Assembly: GCF_025905425.1 (NCBI RefSeq)
Contig: NZ_CP109603.1
Coordinates: 3,136,001-3,200,000 of the forward strand
Length of the DNA: 64,000 bases
Direction of reading: 5' to 3'
Source of the DNA: Pseudomonas putida
GTDB lineage: Bacteria; Pseudomonadota; Gammaproteobacteria; Pseudomonadales; Pseudomonadaceae
Translations under genes and position numbers: made by a program
The notes under the pieces: model-generated
Databases searched by the model: none
Told to the model about the DNA's origin: nothing
Seen by the model: the letters and a program-made list of their open reading frames with translations, nothing else
Part shown: positions 7,418-18,700 of the stretch, piece after piece
How positions within the stretch are numbered: the first letter of the stretch is position 1
Layout of the letters: each line of letters starts with the position of its first letter

Positions 7418-9097
7418 ATGCCTACCATCAATGATAAATTCAAAGATGCTGTTACCCAGAATAAAGCCCTCTGGACATTCTGCGACAGCAATCGTACTTA
7501 CCCGATTGCCGAACTGGACAGCCAGGTAGCGGTCTGTGCCGCGAAGCTGTCGGCATTGCAACTTGCGCCGCAAAGCCGCGTGGGCCTGGTACTAAATAAC
7601 AGCATCGAATTGGTCACTTACCTGTTGGCGTGCTGGCGCCTGAATCTGGTGGCCGTACCCTTGCGGACCAAATCGGGCAAATACCTGAACTACGCCGAGT
7701 TTCTTGCCGGTTGTGACCGTTCCTGCGGGTTCAGCCTGGTAGTGTGCGATGCCAGCATCGCTGCAGAAGACATCGCGGCGTGGCGCTCGCACACAGGCCT
7801 GGCCATCCACTCGGAGCCGGGGTTCAACCCTCAAGGCGCACCTGGCCAGCCGTTGCCTGCCCAGGCCCAGCCGGCCGATATGGCGATCATCCAGTTCTCG
7901 TCGGGCAGTACCGGCTTCCCCAAGGGTGTCATCGTCACCCACGAGATGGTCATCAACCAGCTCAGGCATATCGAACGCGCCCACACGGCCAGCCGGGATG
8001 GCGTTGCGCTGCGCAACTGCGCCTCCTGGACGCCGATCCATCATGACATGGGGCTGTTCACCGGCGTGCTGCTGCCCATCTACAGCGCCTGCAACCACCT
8101 GCTGGCCACCCCGGATTACTTCATGCGCAACCCTGCGCGCTGGTTCCGGCAGTTGTCCGAGCACCAGGTGGACCTGAGCTTCATCACCAACTCGGCGCTG
8201 GTCGCGGCGCTGCGCACGGTCAAGCGGCTGTATGGCGATGAGCAGGTCGATCTGTCGCGCCTTCACCTCTACATCTCGGCAGAAAAAATCAGCGCGCAGG
8301 TGCTGAGCAAGGTCAAGGAGCGCTTCGCGCCGCTGAAGTTGCTGGCAGAACACATCCACTCGGCATATGGCATGGCGGAAAACAGCCTGGGGGCAAGCTG
8401 CAGCAAGCGCGGCGAACTCAATACCCTGGCCGTGACCATCAGCGCCGATGGCGATGTGCACGTGACGACCGCCAGCGCCGAAGGCAGTGTCGAGCTGGTT
8501 TCAGCAGGTTACGCCAACCTCCATCACCGGATCACCGTGCGTGACGCTGACGACCAACCGCTGCCGGCACTCAAGCTGGGTGAAATCCACATCGAAAGCG
8601 ACTGCCTGACCCCAGGCTATCTGAACATGCCCGAAGCCACGCAGGCCAAGCTTGCAAACGGCCGTCTACGCACGGGTGACCTGGGCTTCTTCCATGAGCA
8701 GGAACTGTACTTCTACAGCCGCCAGGACGACTTGATCGTCATCGGTGGGCGCAACATCGTCCCCGACGATATCGAAGAAACGGTGGAGGATTTCGAGTTC
8801 GTCAGAGCCTCGGGTAGCGCGCTGTTGGCGATGGAGAACACCCAGAGCGGTTTGATGGAGCTGCACCTGGTACTCGAAGGCGATGCGAACGCCAGCAGCG
8901 AGGCACGCGCAGAAATGCAAAAAGCCCTCACGCTGGCCGTGCTGGACACCCACGACGCCCTGTTGAACCGGGTTCATTTCTGCCCGCGCGGCAGTGTCGA
9001 AAAGACCTCAAGCGGAAAAAAACGTCGCCGGGTCATTCGCCAACGTCTGCTCGACCGGCAACTGGTTCCCTTCGCGGCCCAGATACCTGTGCCGTAA
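7418..9097 (+). CDS. Fatty acyl-AMP ligase (acyl-adenylating enzyme)
   Basis: A 559-residue ANL-superfamily enzyme. The P-loop-like motif is IIQFSSGSTGFPKGVIVTHE (about residues 158-177), followed by WTPIHHDMGLFTG, the AYGMAENSLG motif and the RTGDLGFF and DDLIVIGGRNIVPDDIEETV motifs of the C-terminal hinge. The HHDMGL pattern and the position beside a stand-alone ACP and a type I PKS fit the fatty acyl-AMP ligases, which activate a free fatty acid with ATP and load it onto an ACP instead of CoA. An acyl-CoA ligase cannot be excluded. The gene begins 51 bases after the barrel gene and probably provides the starter unit of the pathway. Confidence 0.88.
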   Translation: MPTINDKFKDAVTQNKALWTFCDSNRTYPIAELDSQVAVCAAKLSALQLAPQSRVGLVLNNSIELVTYLLACWRLNLVAVPLRTKSGKYLNYAEFLAGCDRSCGFSLVVCDASIAAEDIAAWRSHTGLAIHSEPGFNPQGAPGQPLPAQAQPADMAIIQFSSGSTGFPKGVIVTHEMVINQLRHIERAHTASRDGVALRNCASWTPIHHDMGLFTGVLLPIYSACNHLLATPDYFMRNPARWFRQLSEHQVDLSFITNSALVAALRTVKRLYGDEQVDLSRLHLYISAEKISAQVLSKVKERFAPLKLLAEHIHSAYGMAENSLGASCSKRGELNTLAVTISADGDVHVTTASAEGSVELVSAGYANLHHRITVRDADDQPLPALKLGEIHIESDCLTPGYLNMPEATQAKLANGRLRTGDLGFFHEQELYFYSRQDDLIVIGGRNIVPDDIEETVEDFEFVRASGSALLAMENTQSGLMELHLVLEGDANASSEARAEMQKALTLAVLDTHDALLNRVHFCPRGSVEKTSSGKKRRRVIRQRLLDRQLVPFAAQIPVP

Positions 9098-9161
9098 TCG
9101 TTCAACGCCAGCCCAATACCCCGCTTTCATTTCCTGCGCTCACACATGGATCAGTGACCCG

Positions 9162-9584
9162 ATGAACACGTTCGCAATGGCCCCCCTGCCTGCCCTTTCG
9201 CCGCTTACCCAGACCACCGTCAGCGAGTGGATTTTCCACTGGTTGGCAGAGCGAGATTACGACGAATACCTGTCGATCTGCGCCGATACACCGTTCTCCG
9301 AGATGGGCCTGAGCTCTATCGATGCCGTTGAGCTCGCCAGCGAGCTCGCCCACGCCTCTAAGGTGCCCCTGGACTCCACCATCGCCTGGCATTACCCGAC
9401 CCCGGCCACCCTCGCCGGCTACATCGCCGGTGCCTCCGCGCCCCTTGAGCCAGAGCAGCCCGCGCCCACAGGGCTACCCGCCGCCGCTGCCAATACCGCG
9501 TTCCAGCACCTGGACGAACAGGCGATGGCCGACCTGCTTGAAAGCCTGCTAAGCCCTGCCGGCCAGGCACCCCAGGCCCGCTGA
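9162..9584 (+). CDS. Stand-alone acyl carrier protein
   Basis: A 140-residue protein starting MNTFAMAPLPALSPLTQTTV. The carrier domain covers about residues 15-90, with the phosphopantetheine site in SEMGLSSIDAVELASELA; the serine after GLS is the expected attachment point. The tail beyond residue 95 is Pro/Ala-rich and may dock to the ligase or the PKS. The ATG at 9162 lies 64 bases after the ligase. Ligase followed by ACP is a standard loading pair, so this ACP most likely hands the fatty acyl starter to the first ketosynthase. Confidence 0.9.
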   Translation: MNTFAMAPLPALSPLTQTTVSEWIFHWLAERDYDEYLSICADTPFSEMGLSSIDAVELASELAHASKVPLDSTIAWHYPTPATLAGYIAGASAPLEPEQPAPTGLPAAAANTAFQHLDEQAMADLLESLLSPAGQAPQAR

Positions 9585-9751
9585 CTGCGGATCTGCACCC
9601 GGGGTTCCCGGGTGTTTTCGGCGATAGCGCTCGAACGCCATCCCTTTTCATCGGGCGGGTTCCTGACTGCGGCTGAACGCCTGCCGCAGGCCGGCCCGTG
9701 CTCGTCGCCCAGAGCAACACGCACAACGTCCAGCTCGCAGCCGTGCGAGTG

Positions 9752-12700
9752 ATGGTTAAATTCTTGAGAGCAAACACATTGAAATCGACAGACACTCAGC
9801 CTTCGGGCATCAAGGCGCTTCTGGCAAACTCTGTCTCTGAAATCCTCAGCCTGAGGCAAAAAGTCGAGCACCTGCAGGCCGGGATCGACGAGCCCATCGC
9901 CATCGTCGGCATGGGTTGCCGGTTCCCCGGCGGGGCCAATACGCCCGAGGCGTTCTGGCAGCTGCTCAAGGAAGGCGTCTGTGCGGTGCGTGACATGGGC
10001 GACGCGCGCTGGTCATCGGCCGATTACTACCACCCCGATGCCGAAGCCGCCGGCAAACTCTACAGCCAGCATGCCGGTTTGCTCGACCGGGTCGATCATT
10101 TCGACGCCCAGCGATTCAAGCTTCCAGCCCATGAAGCGAACGCGATGGATCCACAGCAACGCCTGTTGCTGATGGTCTGCTGGGAAGCCCTGCGTAACGC
10201 CAACCTCGACCTGCCCGCGCTGAAGGGCAGCAAGACCGGCGTATTTCTGGGCATGAGTACCAGCGACTACTCACGCTTGGCCGTCGACCCCCTGGTACCA
10301 GAGGCCATTGACGCCTACGCCTGCCTTGGCAATGCGCACAGCGTGGCGGCCGGGCGCATTGCCTATCTGTTCGGCTTCCATGGGCCGGCATTGGCGCTGG
10401 ATACGTCCTGTTCCTCCTCGTTGCTCAGCGTGCACCTGGCCTGCAAGAGCTTACGAGCAGGCGAATCGACAATGGCCCTGGCGGGCGGCGTCAACCTGAT
10501 CCTGTCGCCGGAGAACAGCATCGGCCTGTCCAGAATGCAGGCCTTGTCCCGCCATGGGCTATGCCGCACCTTCGATGCCGAGGCCGACGGCTACGTGCGC
10601 GGCGAAGGCTGTGGTGTGGTCGTGCTCAAGACCTTGAGCCAGGCGCGCCTGGACAATGACCACATCTACGCGGTAATCCGTGGCTCGGCGGTCAACCACG
10701 ACGGCGCCAGCAATGGCCTGACAGCCCCCAACGGGCGCATGCAACAGGAGGTGATCGAGCAGGCACTCAAGCAGGCCCGGCTCAGCCCCGGCGACATCGA
10801 CTATGTGGAAACCCACGGCACCGGTACCCCGCTGGGCGACCCCATCGAAGTCAACGCCCTGCTGCGCGCCTTGCGCCAGGCCCCCGCCGAAAACCCATTG
10901 CTCATCGGCTCGGTGAAGACCAACATCGGCCACCTCGAATCGGCCGCGGGCATTGCCGCGCTCATCAAGTTGTGCCTTTCGCTCAAGCATCAACTGATTG
11001 TGCCGCACCTGCATTTTGCCAAGCCCAATCCGCATATCAACTGGGCGACTGACAAGCTCGAAGTGCCCACCCAGTGCCGCCCCTGGCCACAGCAGGAGGC
11101 ACTGCGCCATGCCGGCGTCAGCGCATTTGGCCTGAGCGGCACCAATGTGCACATGGTCCTGTCCTCGGCAGAAGAGGCGCAACAGCCGCCAGCCGAGCAC
11201 TTCCCAGGCGTGCTGACCTTCTGCGCCACGAGCGCCGAAACCCTGGCACAGACCAGCGTGCGCTGGAGCGACTTCCTGCGCGACAGCACCCTGCCCTACG
11301 CCGACATCTGCAGCAGCAGCAATGCCTACCGACACAACGCCAAGCACCGCCTGAGCGTGGTCGCCGACCGTGCAGAAGACGCTCAGGCGCTGTTGCAGCG
11401 GTTTGCCGCCGGCGAACGCCCCGCCCAGGTTCATCAGGGTGCAATACCGGGCGCGCGCGCCGAGATGTGCATGCTGTTCACCGGCCAGGGTTCACAGTAC
11501 GCCGGCATGGGCCAGCAGCTCTACGCCACGCAGGCGGCATTCCGCGAAGCACTGGAGCAGTGCGATGCGCTCTACACCGAGGCGCTCGGCCATAGCATCA
11601 AAGATGTGCTGTGGGGCGAGCGCACGCAGGCGTTGAGCGAGACCCAGTACACCCAACCTGCGATTTTCTGTCTCCAGTATGCCCTGACCCGCCTCTGGGC
11701 CAGCCTTGGCATCGCGCCTGCGACCGTTATCGGGCACAGCCTGGGCGAGTACGCTGCAGCCTGCGCTGCCGGGGTCTTTTCGATGGAAGATGGCCTGCGC
11801 CTGATCATCCAGCGCGGCCACTTGATGCACAGCATGACGGTTGCAGGCAGCATGCTCGCCGTCAAAGCCGAGCGGTTGGCCATCGAGCAACTGATCGCCC
11901 CGTTTGCCGGGCAGGTCTCCATCGCCGCCGATAACGGGCCCAATGACCTGGTGATCTCCGGCAGCAGCCCGGTGGTCGAGCAGATCAAGGCCGAGCTGGA
12001 TCAACGCGGTATCCGCAGCAACGCACTCAACGTGTCGCGGGCATTCCATTCGGCGCTGATGTCGCCGATGCTCGACGCCTTCAAGGCATACGCCGCACAA
12101 GTTCACTACAGCGCCCCTACCGTGGCGTTCTACTCGACCGTGCTCGGTCGACGCGTCGACACCGAGCTGTGCGACCCCGCCTACTGGGCTCACCAGGTGG
12201 CAGCACCCGTTGAGTTTCACCAGGCCCTGGTGACACTGGCGCAAGAACAACCGCACGGCCTGCTGGAAGTCGGCCCGAGCCCTACCCTGGTCGATCTGGC
12301 CAGCCGCAGCCTGCCGACCGATGACCTGCGTGCAACGCTGTACTCGCTGCGCAAGGGCCAAGATGAGCAACACCTGCTGCGCGACAACCTGGCCCGGCTG
12401 TATGTGCAGGGCGTGCTCGCCCGCATCCCCGGCAGCCCTGCGCGCAAGCTCGCCTTGCCAGTCGAAGTGCTCGACGAAAAGCCCTATTGGGTCAACGGCG
12501 GCAAGATGAGCCCCGTCCGGCTGCGTGACGCGCGCCCGTCGAATTCGCCCGAGGTCGTGCACCTGCGGGCTCAGCGGCAATGGCAGGTCAGCGCCAGCCT
12601 GGGCGAGCCACTGGCGCTGGACGGGCGCTGGTTGATGGTCAGTGAGTCGGCCGATTTTCTGGCAGCCGTCGAGGATGGCGCAGTGCGCAAAGTCCTCGTC

Positions 12701-15700
12701 AGCGATGTGGACAGCGCCCTTGGCCAAGGCCTCGAACGGTTTGACGGTGTGCTGTACGTGGCCTGCGCCAGCGGCACCGACATCGGTCAGCACGCACCTG
12801 AATCCATCAACCGGTTCATCGCGCTGAGCACGCGCATCTGCTCGGCCAGTTGCCTCGCGGCTGGGGCGCGTTTCGTGGTCGCGCACTACAACACCGACCC
12901 GCTCGATCGCCTGGTCCACAGCGGCGGTGTCGGCGTAACCAAGACCCTGGCGCAGGAATACCCGCAGTTGCGCTTCAACCAGATCGACCTGCGCCCCGCA
13001 GGTTCGCTGGCTGACGATGCCAAACGGCTGCTGGCCTGGGTCGCCCGTGCGGCCGATACCGGCGTGCCTTTCGAAGTGCGCATCAAGCAGAACAACGTCT
13101 ACGAATGCCGCCTGGAAACGCTCGCGCCAGCCAGCCCGGCCGAGGCGCTCAGCCTCAAGGCGGGGCGCAGTTACCTGATCACCGGTGGCCTCGGCGCGCT
13201 GGGCCTTGCCATCGCCCAGGGCCTGGCCCGCCGTGGCGCCGGGCAGTTGCTGCTGGTGTCGCGCCGTAGCGAGCCGAGCGCCACCCAGCAAGCGTTGCTC
13301 GACGGCTTGGGCGTACTCGGTTGCGATGTCCGGCTGTTTACGCTGGATGTCTGCGATCGTCTGGCCTTGGGCGCACTGATCGCCGAATGTGGCCAGTCAT
13401 TACTGCCCCTGGCCGGTGTCGTGCATGCGGCCGGCGCCCTGAGCGACGGCCGGCTCGACCAAATGACCGCTGCGGCCACAGCGTCTGTGCTGGCGCCGAA
13501 AATCACCGGTGGCTGGCATCTACATGAACTGACCTGCCCGCTGCAACTGGACTTCTTCGCCCTGTTTTCGTCCGCCTCGGCCGTGTTTGGCAACTACGCC
13601 CAGGGCGCTTATTGCGCTGCCAACAGCTTCCTCGACGAACTGGCCGCCTACCGTGTCGCCCAAGGCCTGGTCGCCACCAGTTTGGCCTGGGGGCCTTGGG
13701 CGGGTGCCGGCATGGCCAGTGCAGGCACCGCCGCGGCCACCCTGCGTGCTCAGGGCCTGGCGTTGATCGAGCCAGATGAAGGGTTCGATCTGTTCTTGCG
13801 CCTGTTGCCGAGTGCCCCGTACAACCCGGTGCTGCTCAATCTTCAGCCCCAGGCGCTGGAACAGCTGTCACTGGATCAAACGGGCCCCGCGCTGCTGCGT
13901 CTTTATGCTCAGGCACAACGCCCGCGGCCGTCTGCGGCCGCCAACACCGACTCGCCACTGCGCGCCTACCTGCAGCGCATGCACCCGCAAGCCCCGGCCA
14001 AAGCGATCGAAAGCCTCTTGCGTGAAAGCATCGCCGATGTGTCGGGCAATGAAGCCATGGCCGGCTTCAGCAGCGACGCGCCGTTGATCGAGATGGGCCT
14101 GGACTCGTTGATGGCCGTGCAATTGCGCAATCGCCTGTCGGCACTGACCGGCGAAGCGCTGCCGGTCAGCCTGCTGTTCGACTACCCAAGCCTGGCCCGC
14201 CTGGGCGACTACCTGCTGTCGCTGCACACAGCCGGCAGCGGCCCGGACACTGCCGCACTGCCAGCGCCAGACGCCAGCCAACGCGCCACCGCCGTACAGG
14301 ACATCGCGATCATTGGTATCGGCTGTCGCTACCCTGGCGGGGTGAGCGATGCCGAGTCCTTCTGGCAGATGCTGGTCGATGGCGTCGACGGGGTCGGTGA
14401 AGTCGGCAATGCACGCTGGAATCACGACGAATACTACGACGCCGACCCCGATGCGCCAGGGAAGATGTACAGCCGTTGGGGTGGTTTGCTCGATGACGTC
14501 GGCCATTTCGACAACCGCTTCTTCAACATCAGTGCGCAAGAAGCCATCAGCATGGACCCGCAACAACGCCTGTTGCTGGAGGTGGGCTGGGAAACCCTGG
14601 AAAACGCCGGCATTACCCCGGCAGCGGTGGCCAACGGCGGCATATTCGTAGGCTGTGGCCCCAATGAGTACAGCCACATTCTCAATGCACCGGGGGCGCC
14701 GCAAACCAGCGCCTATTTCGCCACCGGCAACTCGATCAGCGTCAATGCCGGGCGTCTGGCGTATTTCCTGGGCTGGGAAGGCCCTGCCATCGCCATCGAC
14801 ACAGCCTGCTCTTCGAGCCTGGTCAGCGTCGCCCTCGCCTGCCAGAGCCTGCGTCACGGCGAATGCTCGGTGGCGCTGGCCGGCGGGGTAAACCTGACCC
14901 TGTCGCCACACACCAACATCGCCTTGTCCAAAGCGCACATGCTGTCGCCCGACGGGCGCTGCAAAACCTTCGACCAGCGTGCCAACGGCTACGTGCGTTC
15001 CGAAGGGTGCGGGCTGGTCCTGCTCAAGCCGCTTGAAGACGCACTGCGCGACGGTGACCAGGTGCTGAGCGTGATCAAGGGCTGCAGCATCAATCAGGAT
15101 GGCCGCAGCCAAGGCCTGACCGCGCCCAGTGGGCCGGCGCAGGAGCGGGTCATGCGCGCTGCGCTGGGGCAAGCCGGCATGGAGCCTGAGCACATTCAAT
15201 ACCTGGAGGCGCACGGTACCGGTACCCCGCTGGGCGACCCCATCGAAATGCACGCCATCGAGGCGGTGTACGGCCAGCGCGCAGGCACTAGCCCGCTCTA
15301 TGTGGGCTCAGTCAAGACCAACCTGGGCCACACCGAGGCGGCGGCCGGGGTTGCCAGCCTGATCAAGCTGTCCTTGATGCTGCAACACCGCACCATCGCC
15401 CGCAACCTGCACCTGAACACGCTCAACCCGCACTTCAGCGCAAACCTGCTGGGGCAAACGCCCAGCGTGATCGTCGCCGACCAGCCACGCCCGTGGCCCG
15501 CCACCACCGGGCCGGCGACGGGTGCTGTCAGCTCGTTCGGTTTCAGTGGCACCAATGCTCACCTGATCCTCGCTGGCGCCCCAGAGGTGCAACAACAGGT
15601 GCCTGCCGAGCCTGTCGACGAGCCTTGCCTGCTGGCGCTGTCGGCACGCAGCACAGCAGCACTGGAGGCGCTCAAGCGCCGTTATGTCGCACGCCTGCAA

Positions 15701-18700
15701 GGGGGCGTCAGTGACCTGCCCAGCCTTTGCCACAGTGCCAGTACCCGGCGCGTGCATTTCGAGGTACGCGAGGCGTTCGTCGCCAGCACGGCCGACGAAC
15801 TGTGCCAGCAGTTGCAGCACCCCATGCTCGAAGCACCCCGCCGCAGCGCCCACAGCGCCACCCGGGTGGCCTTCCTGTTTACCGGCCAGGGCAGCCAGTA
15901 CCTGGGCATGGGCCGTGCCCTTTATGTGCAGGGGTCGTTGTTCAAGCAAGCGCTGGACCAGTGCGCGGCGCTGATGCAGGCACAGTTGCCAGGCTCGATC
16001 CTGGAGGTACTGTGGGCCGAGGATGCCGCACGCCTGGACAACACCTACTACACCCAGCCGGCGCTGTTCGCCCTGCAATATGCCTTGGGCAAGCAATGGA
16101 TGGGTTGGGGCGTGGTACCGGACTACGTGCTGGGCCACAGCGTCGGCGAGTACGCCGCTGCGTGCCTGGCCGGCGTGATGAGCCTGGAAGATGCAGTGCG
16201 TCTGATCTGTGCCCGTGCACGCCTGATGGTCGAACAGTGCGAAACCGGCTCGATGCTGGTGGTGCATGCCAGCCGCGGCGAAACCCAGGCCTTGCTGGCC
16301 AGGCTCGGTGACGTGGCACAGCAGCTGTCGGTCGCGGCCCACAACGGCCCGGCGAACACCGTGGTTGCCGGTTGCTCGCAGACGCTGCAGCGGTTGATCG
16401 CGCTGTGCGCCAGCGAGGCCATCGACACCCAGTCACTGCGCGTTTCCCATGGCTTCCATTCGCCTTTGATGGCGCCGATGCTCGACGCCTTCCGCCGCGT
16501 GGCCGAAGGTATCCGCTTCAAGCCGGCCACTATCACCTTCGTATCGACGGTGACCGGCACGGTGCTGAACGGTGAGAACGCCTGTGCCGATTACTGGGTC
16601 GAGCATGTACGGGCCCCGGTGTTGTTCAACGAGGCCTTGGCGACGCTCGCCACCCTGGCGCCCCAGGTCGGCCTGGAGGTCGGCCCTGGTACCCAGCTCA
16701 TCGGCATGGCCAGGCGTTGCCTGGAGGGTTCACAGATAGTCTGGCTGTCTTCACTGAAGGCCAAAGCCGAGGCTCGCCGGCACATGCTGAGCACCCTGGG
16801 CGCACTCTATGCCCAGCAGGTCACACCCGACTGGTCGGCCGTATTCCCTTCAACTCGCCCCTACCTGCGCACCGCCCTGCCTGCCTATGCCTTCCAGCGC
16901 AGCCACTTCTGGCCGCAACAACAAGGCCCGGCGCTGTTCCCTGCGCAGCGTTCGCAGGGCAACAGCCGGCCGGCCGAGCTACCGGTACTGGGGCAAAAAA
17001 CCGTCAGTGCCACAGGCGAGGTGATCTACCAGACCCGCTTCGACGCACAGGCGCCGTTCCCGATCGCCGACCATCGCCTTTACGGGACGATCGTCATCGC
17101 CGGTGCCACACACCTGGCGCTGAGCGCGCTGATTGCCGAAAACCTTGACCAGGCCCTGGGCTACGAGTTGAGCGACATCACCTTCCCGGCCGCCATGGTG
17201 TTCGCCGACGATGAAGCCAAACAGTTCCAGTACCTGGTCAGCCGCCAGGCCGACCAGCGCCTGTCGATCGCAGGCTACAGCCGCACCGAGGGCGACGAGG
17301 GCCCGTGGCAGCAGCACTTCACCAGCACCCTCAGCCCCCGGTTACCCGCAAGCGCAGTTGGGGTTGAGCACAGCTTTGACCCGCAGCAACTCTGCCAGGG
17401 CCTTGAGCAGCAACTGGATGGCGAGCGCTTCTACAGCGAAATGGCCGCTGCCGGCTATGCCCTGGAAGGGGGGTTCCGCTGGGTCGAGCGCATTTGGCGC
17501 CGCCCTGGGCAAGCGCTGGCACGTCTACGTGCGCCACAAAACGCCGAGACCGCCTACATCGTGGCGCCGGGGCTGATGGATGCCTTCTTCCAGACCAGTG
17601 CCGCCGCCTCGTATGACACGCACCTGAGCCTTGGCGGGCGTGACACCCTGTACATTCCGTTCGCCATCGATGCCATGCGCGTTCTCAAGCAGGTCAAAGG
17701 GCCGTTGTGGTGCCACGTGCAATGCCTGTCTGCAGCACCCCAGCATGCCGGCGAAGCAGAACTGGAGGCGTACAGCCACCGGCTGACGGTTTATGACGAG
17801 GCCGGCGAGCCGGTGGTGACCGTCGAGGCGCTGCGCAGCAAACGCGCGCCGAAATCGGTGCTGATCGATTCGCTCAAGCACAAGCCATCGCTTGCCTATC
17901 ACATCGACTGGGTGGCAGGCGCCACGCCCTTGGCTCACCAGCCATTGGCGGTCATGGGCAGCAAACCGCTATGGCTGATCCTGGCTGACCGCAGCGGCCA
18001 TGCCCACGCCTTGCGCCAACGGCTGGAGCATGCCGGGGTGCGTTGCCTGCTGCTCGCTAGCGATGCGGACAGCGAGCAACCCGGCCTTGTGCGCTATGAC
18101 CTGGATCGGCTGCCAGAAGGCCTTGCGGCGCTGCTGGAGCCATTGACCCAGGGGCACGCGATCCAGCAGGTCATCCACTTGCAAGGCCTTGATCATCTGC
18201 CGGCAGATGCACAGGACCTGTCGGCGCAGCAACGCGCCCTGCTGCTGCCGGTACTTGCGGTCCAGCAGATGTGCCTGAAGGCCGGGAGCGAGCCGGACTG
18301 GACGTTTGCCGTTGCCCACGACACCCACACTGCCCCCGCAGCGCCAATCGCGGGCATGCTGCGCGGGCTGGCCAAGGTGATGGGCGAAGAGCATCCGCAG
18401 GCCCGCATCAAGCACGTCAGCGTAGCGGCTCAGGCGCTGCAAGAGCGTGTCGATTGCCTGTACAGCGAGCTTGGGCTGGACGACAACGAAAGTGAAATCC
18501 GTTACACCGGTGATGCTCGCCAGGTTGCCCGCCTGAGCGCACTGCCCTATGCGCCTGTCGCCCCGGCGCAGGCCGTATTCCACGCCGACCGCAGCTACTT
18601 GATCACCGGTGGCCTCGGCGCCATCGGCCTGAGCCTGGCGGACCTCATCATCCAGCGTGGTGGCCGCCACCTGGTACTGGTGGCCCGCACCACCGAGGTG

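Noticed and set aside
11492..13291. 599-codon minus-strand frame antisense to the first PKS
   Set aside because: High-GC shadow of the PKS gene; the translated sequence is rich in Gln/His/Arg and shows no domain.
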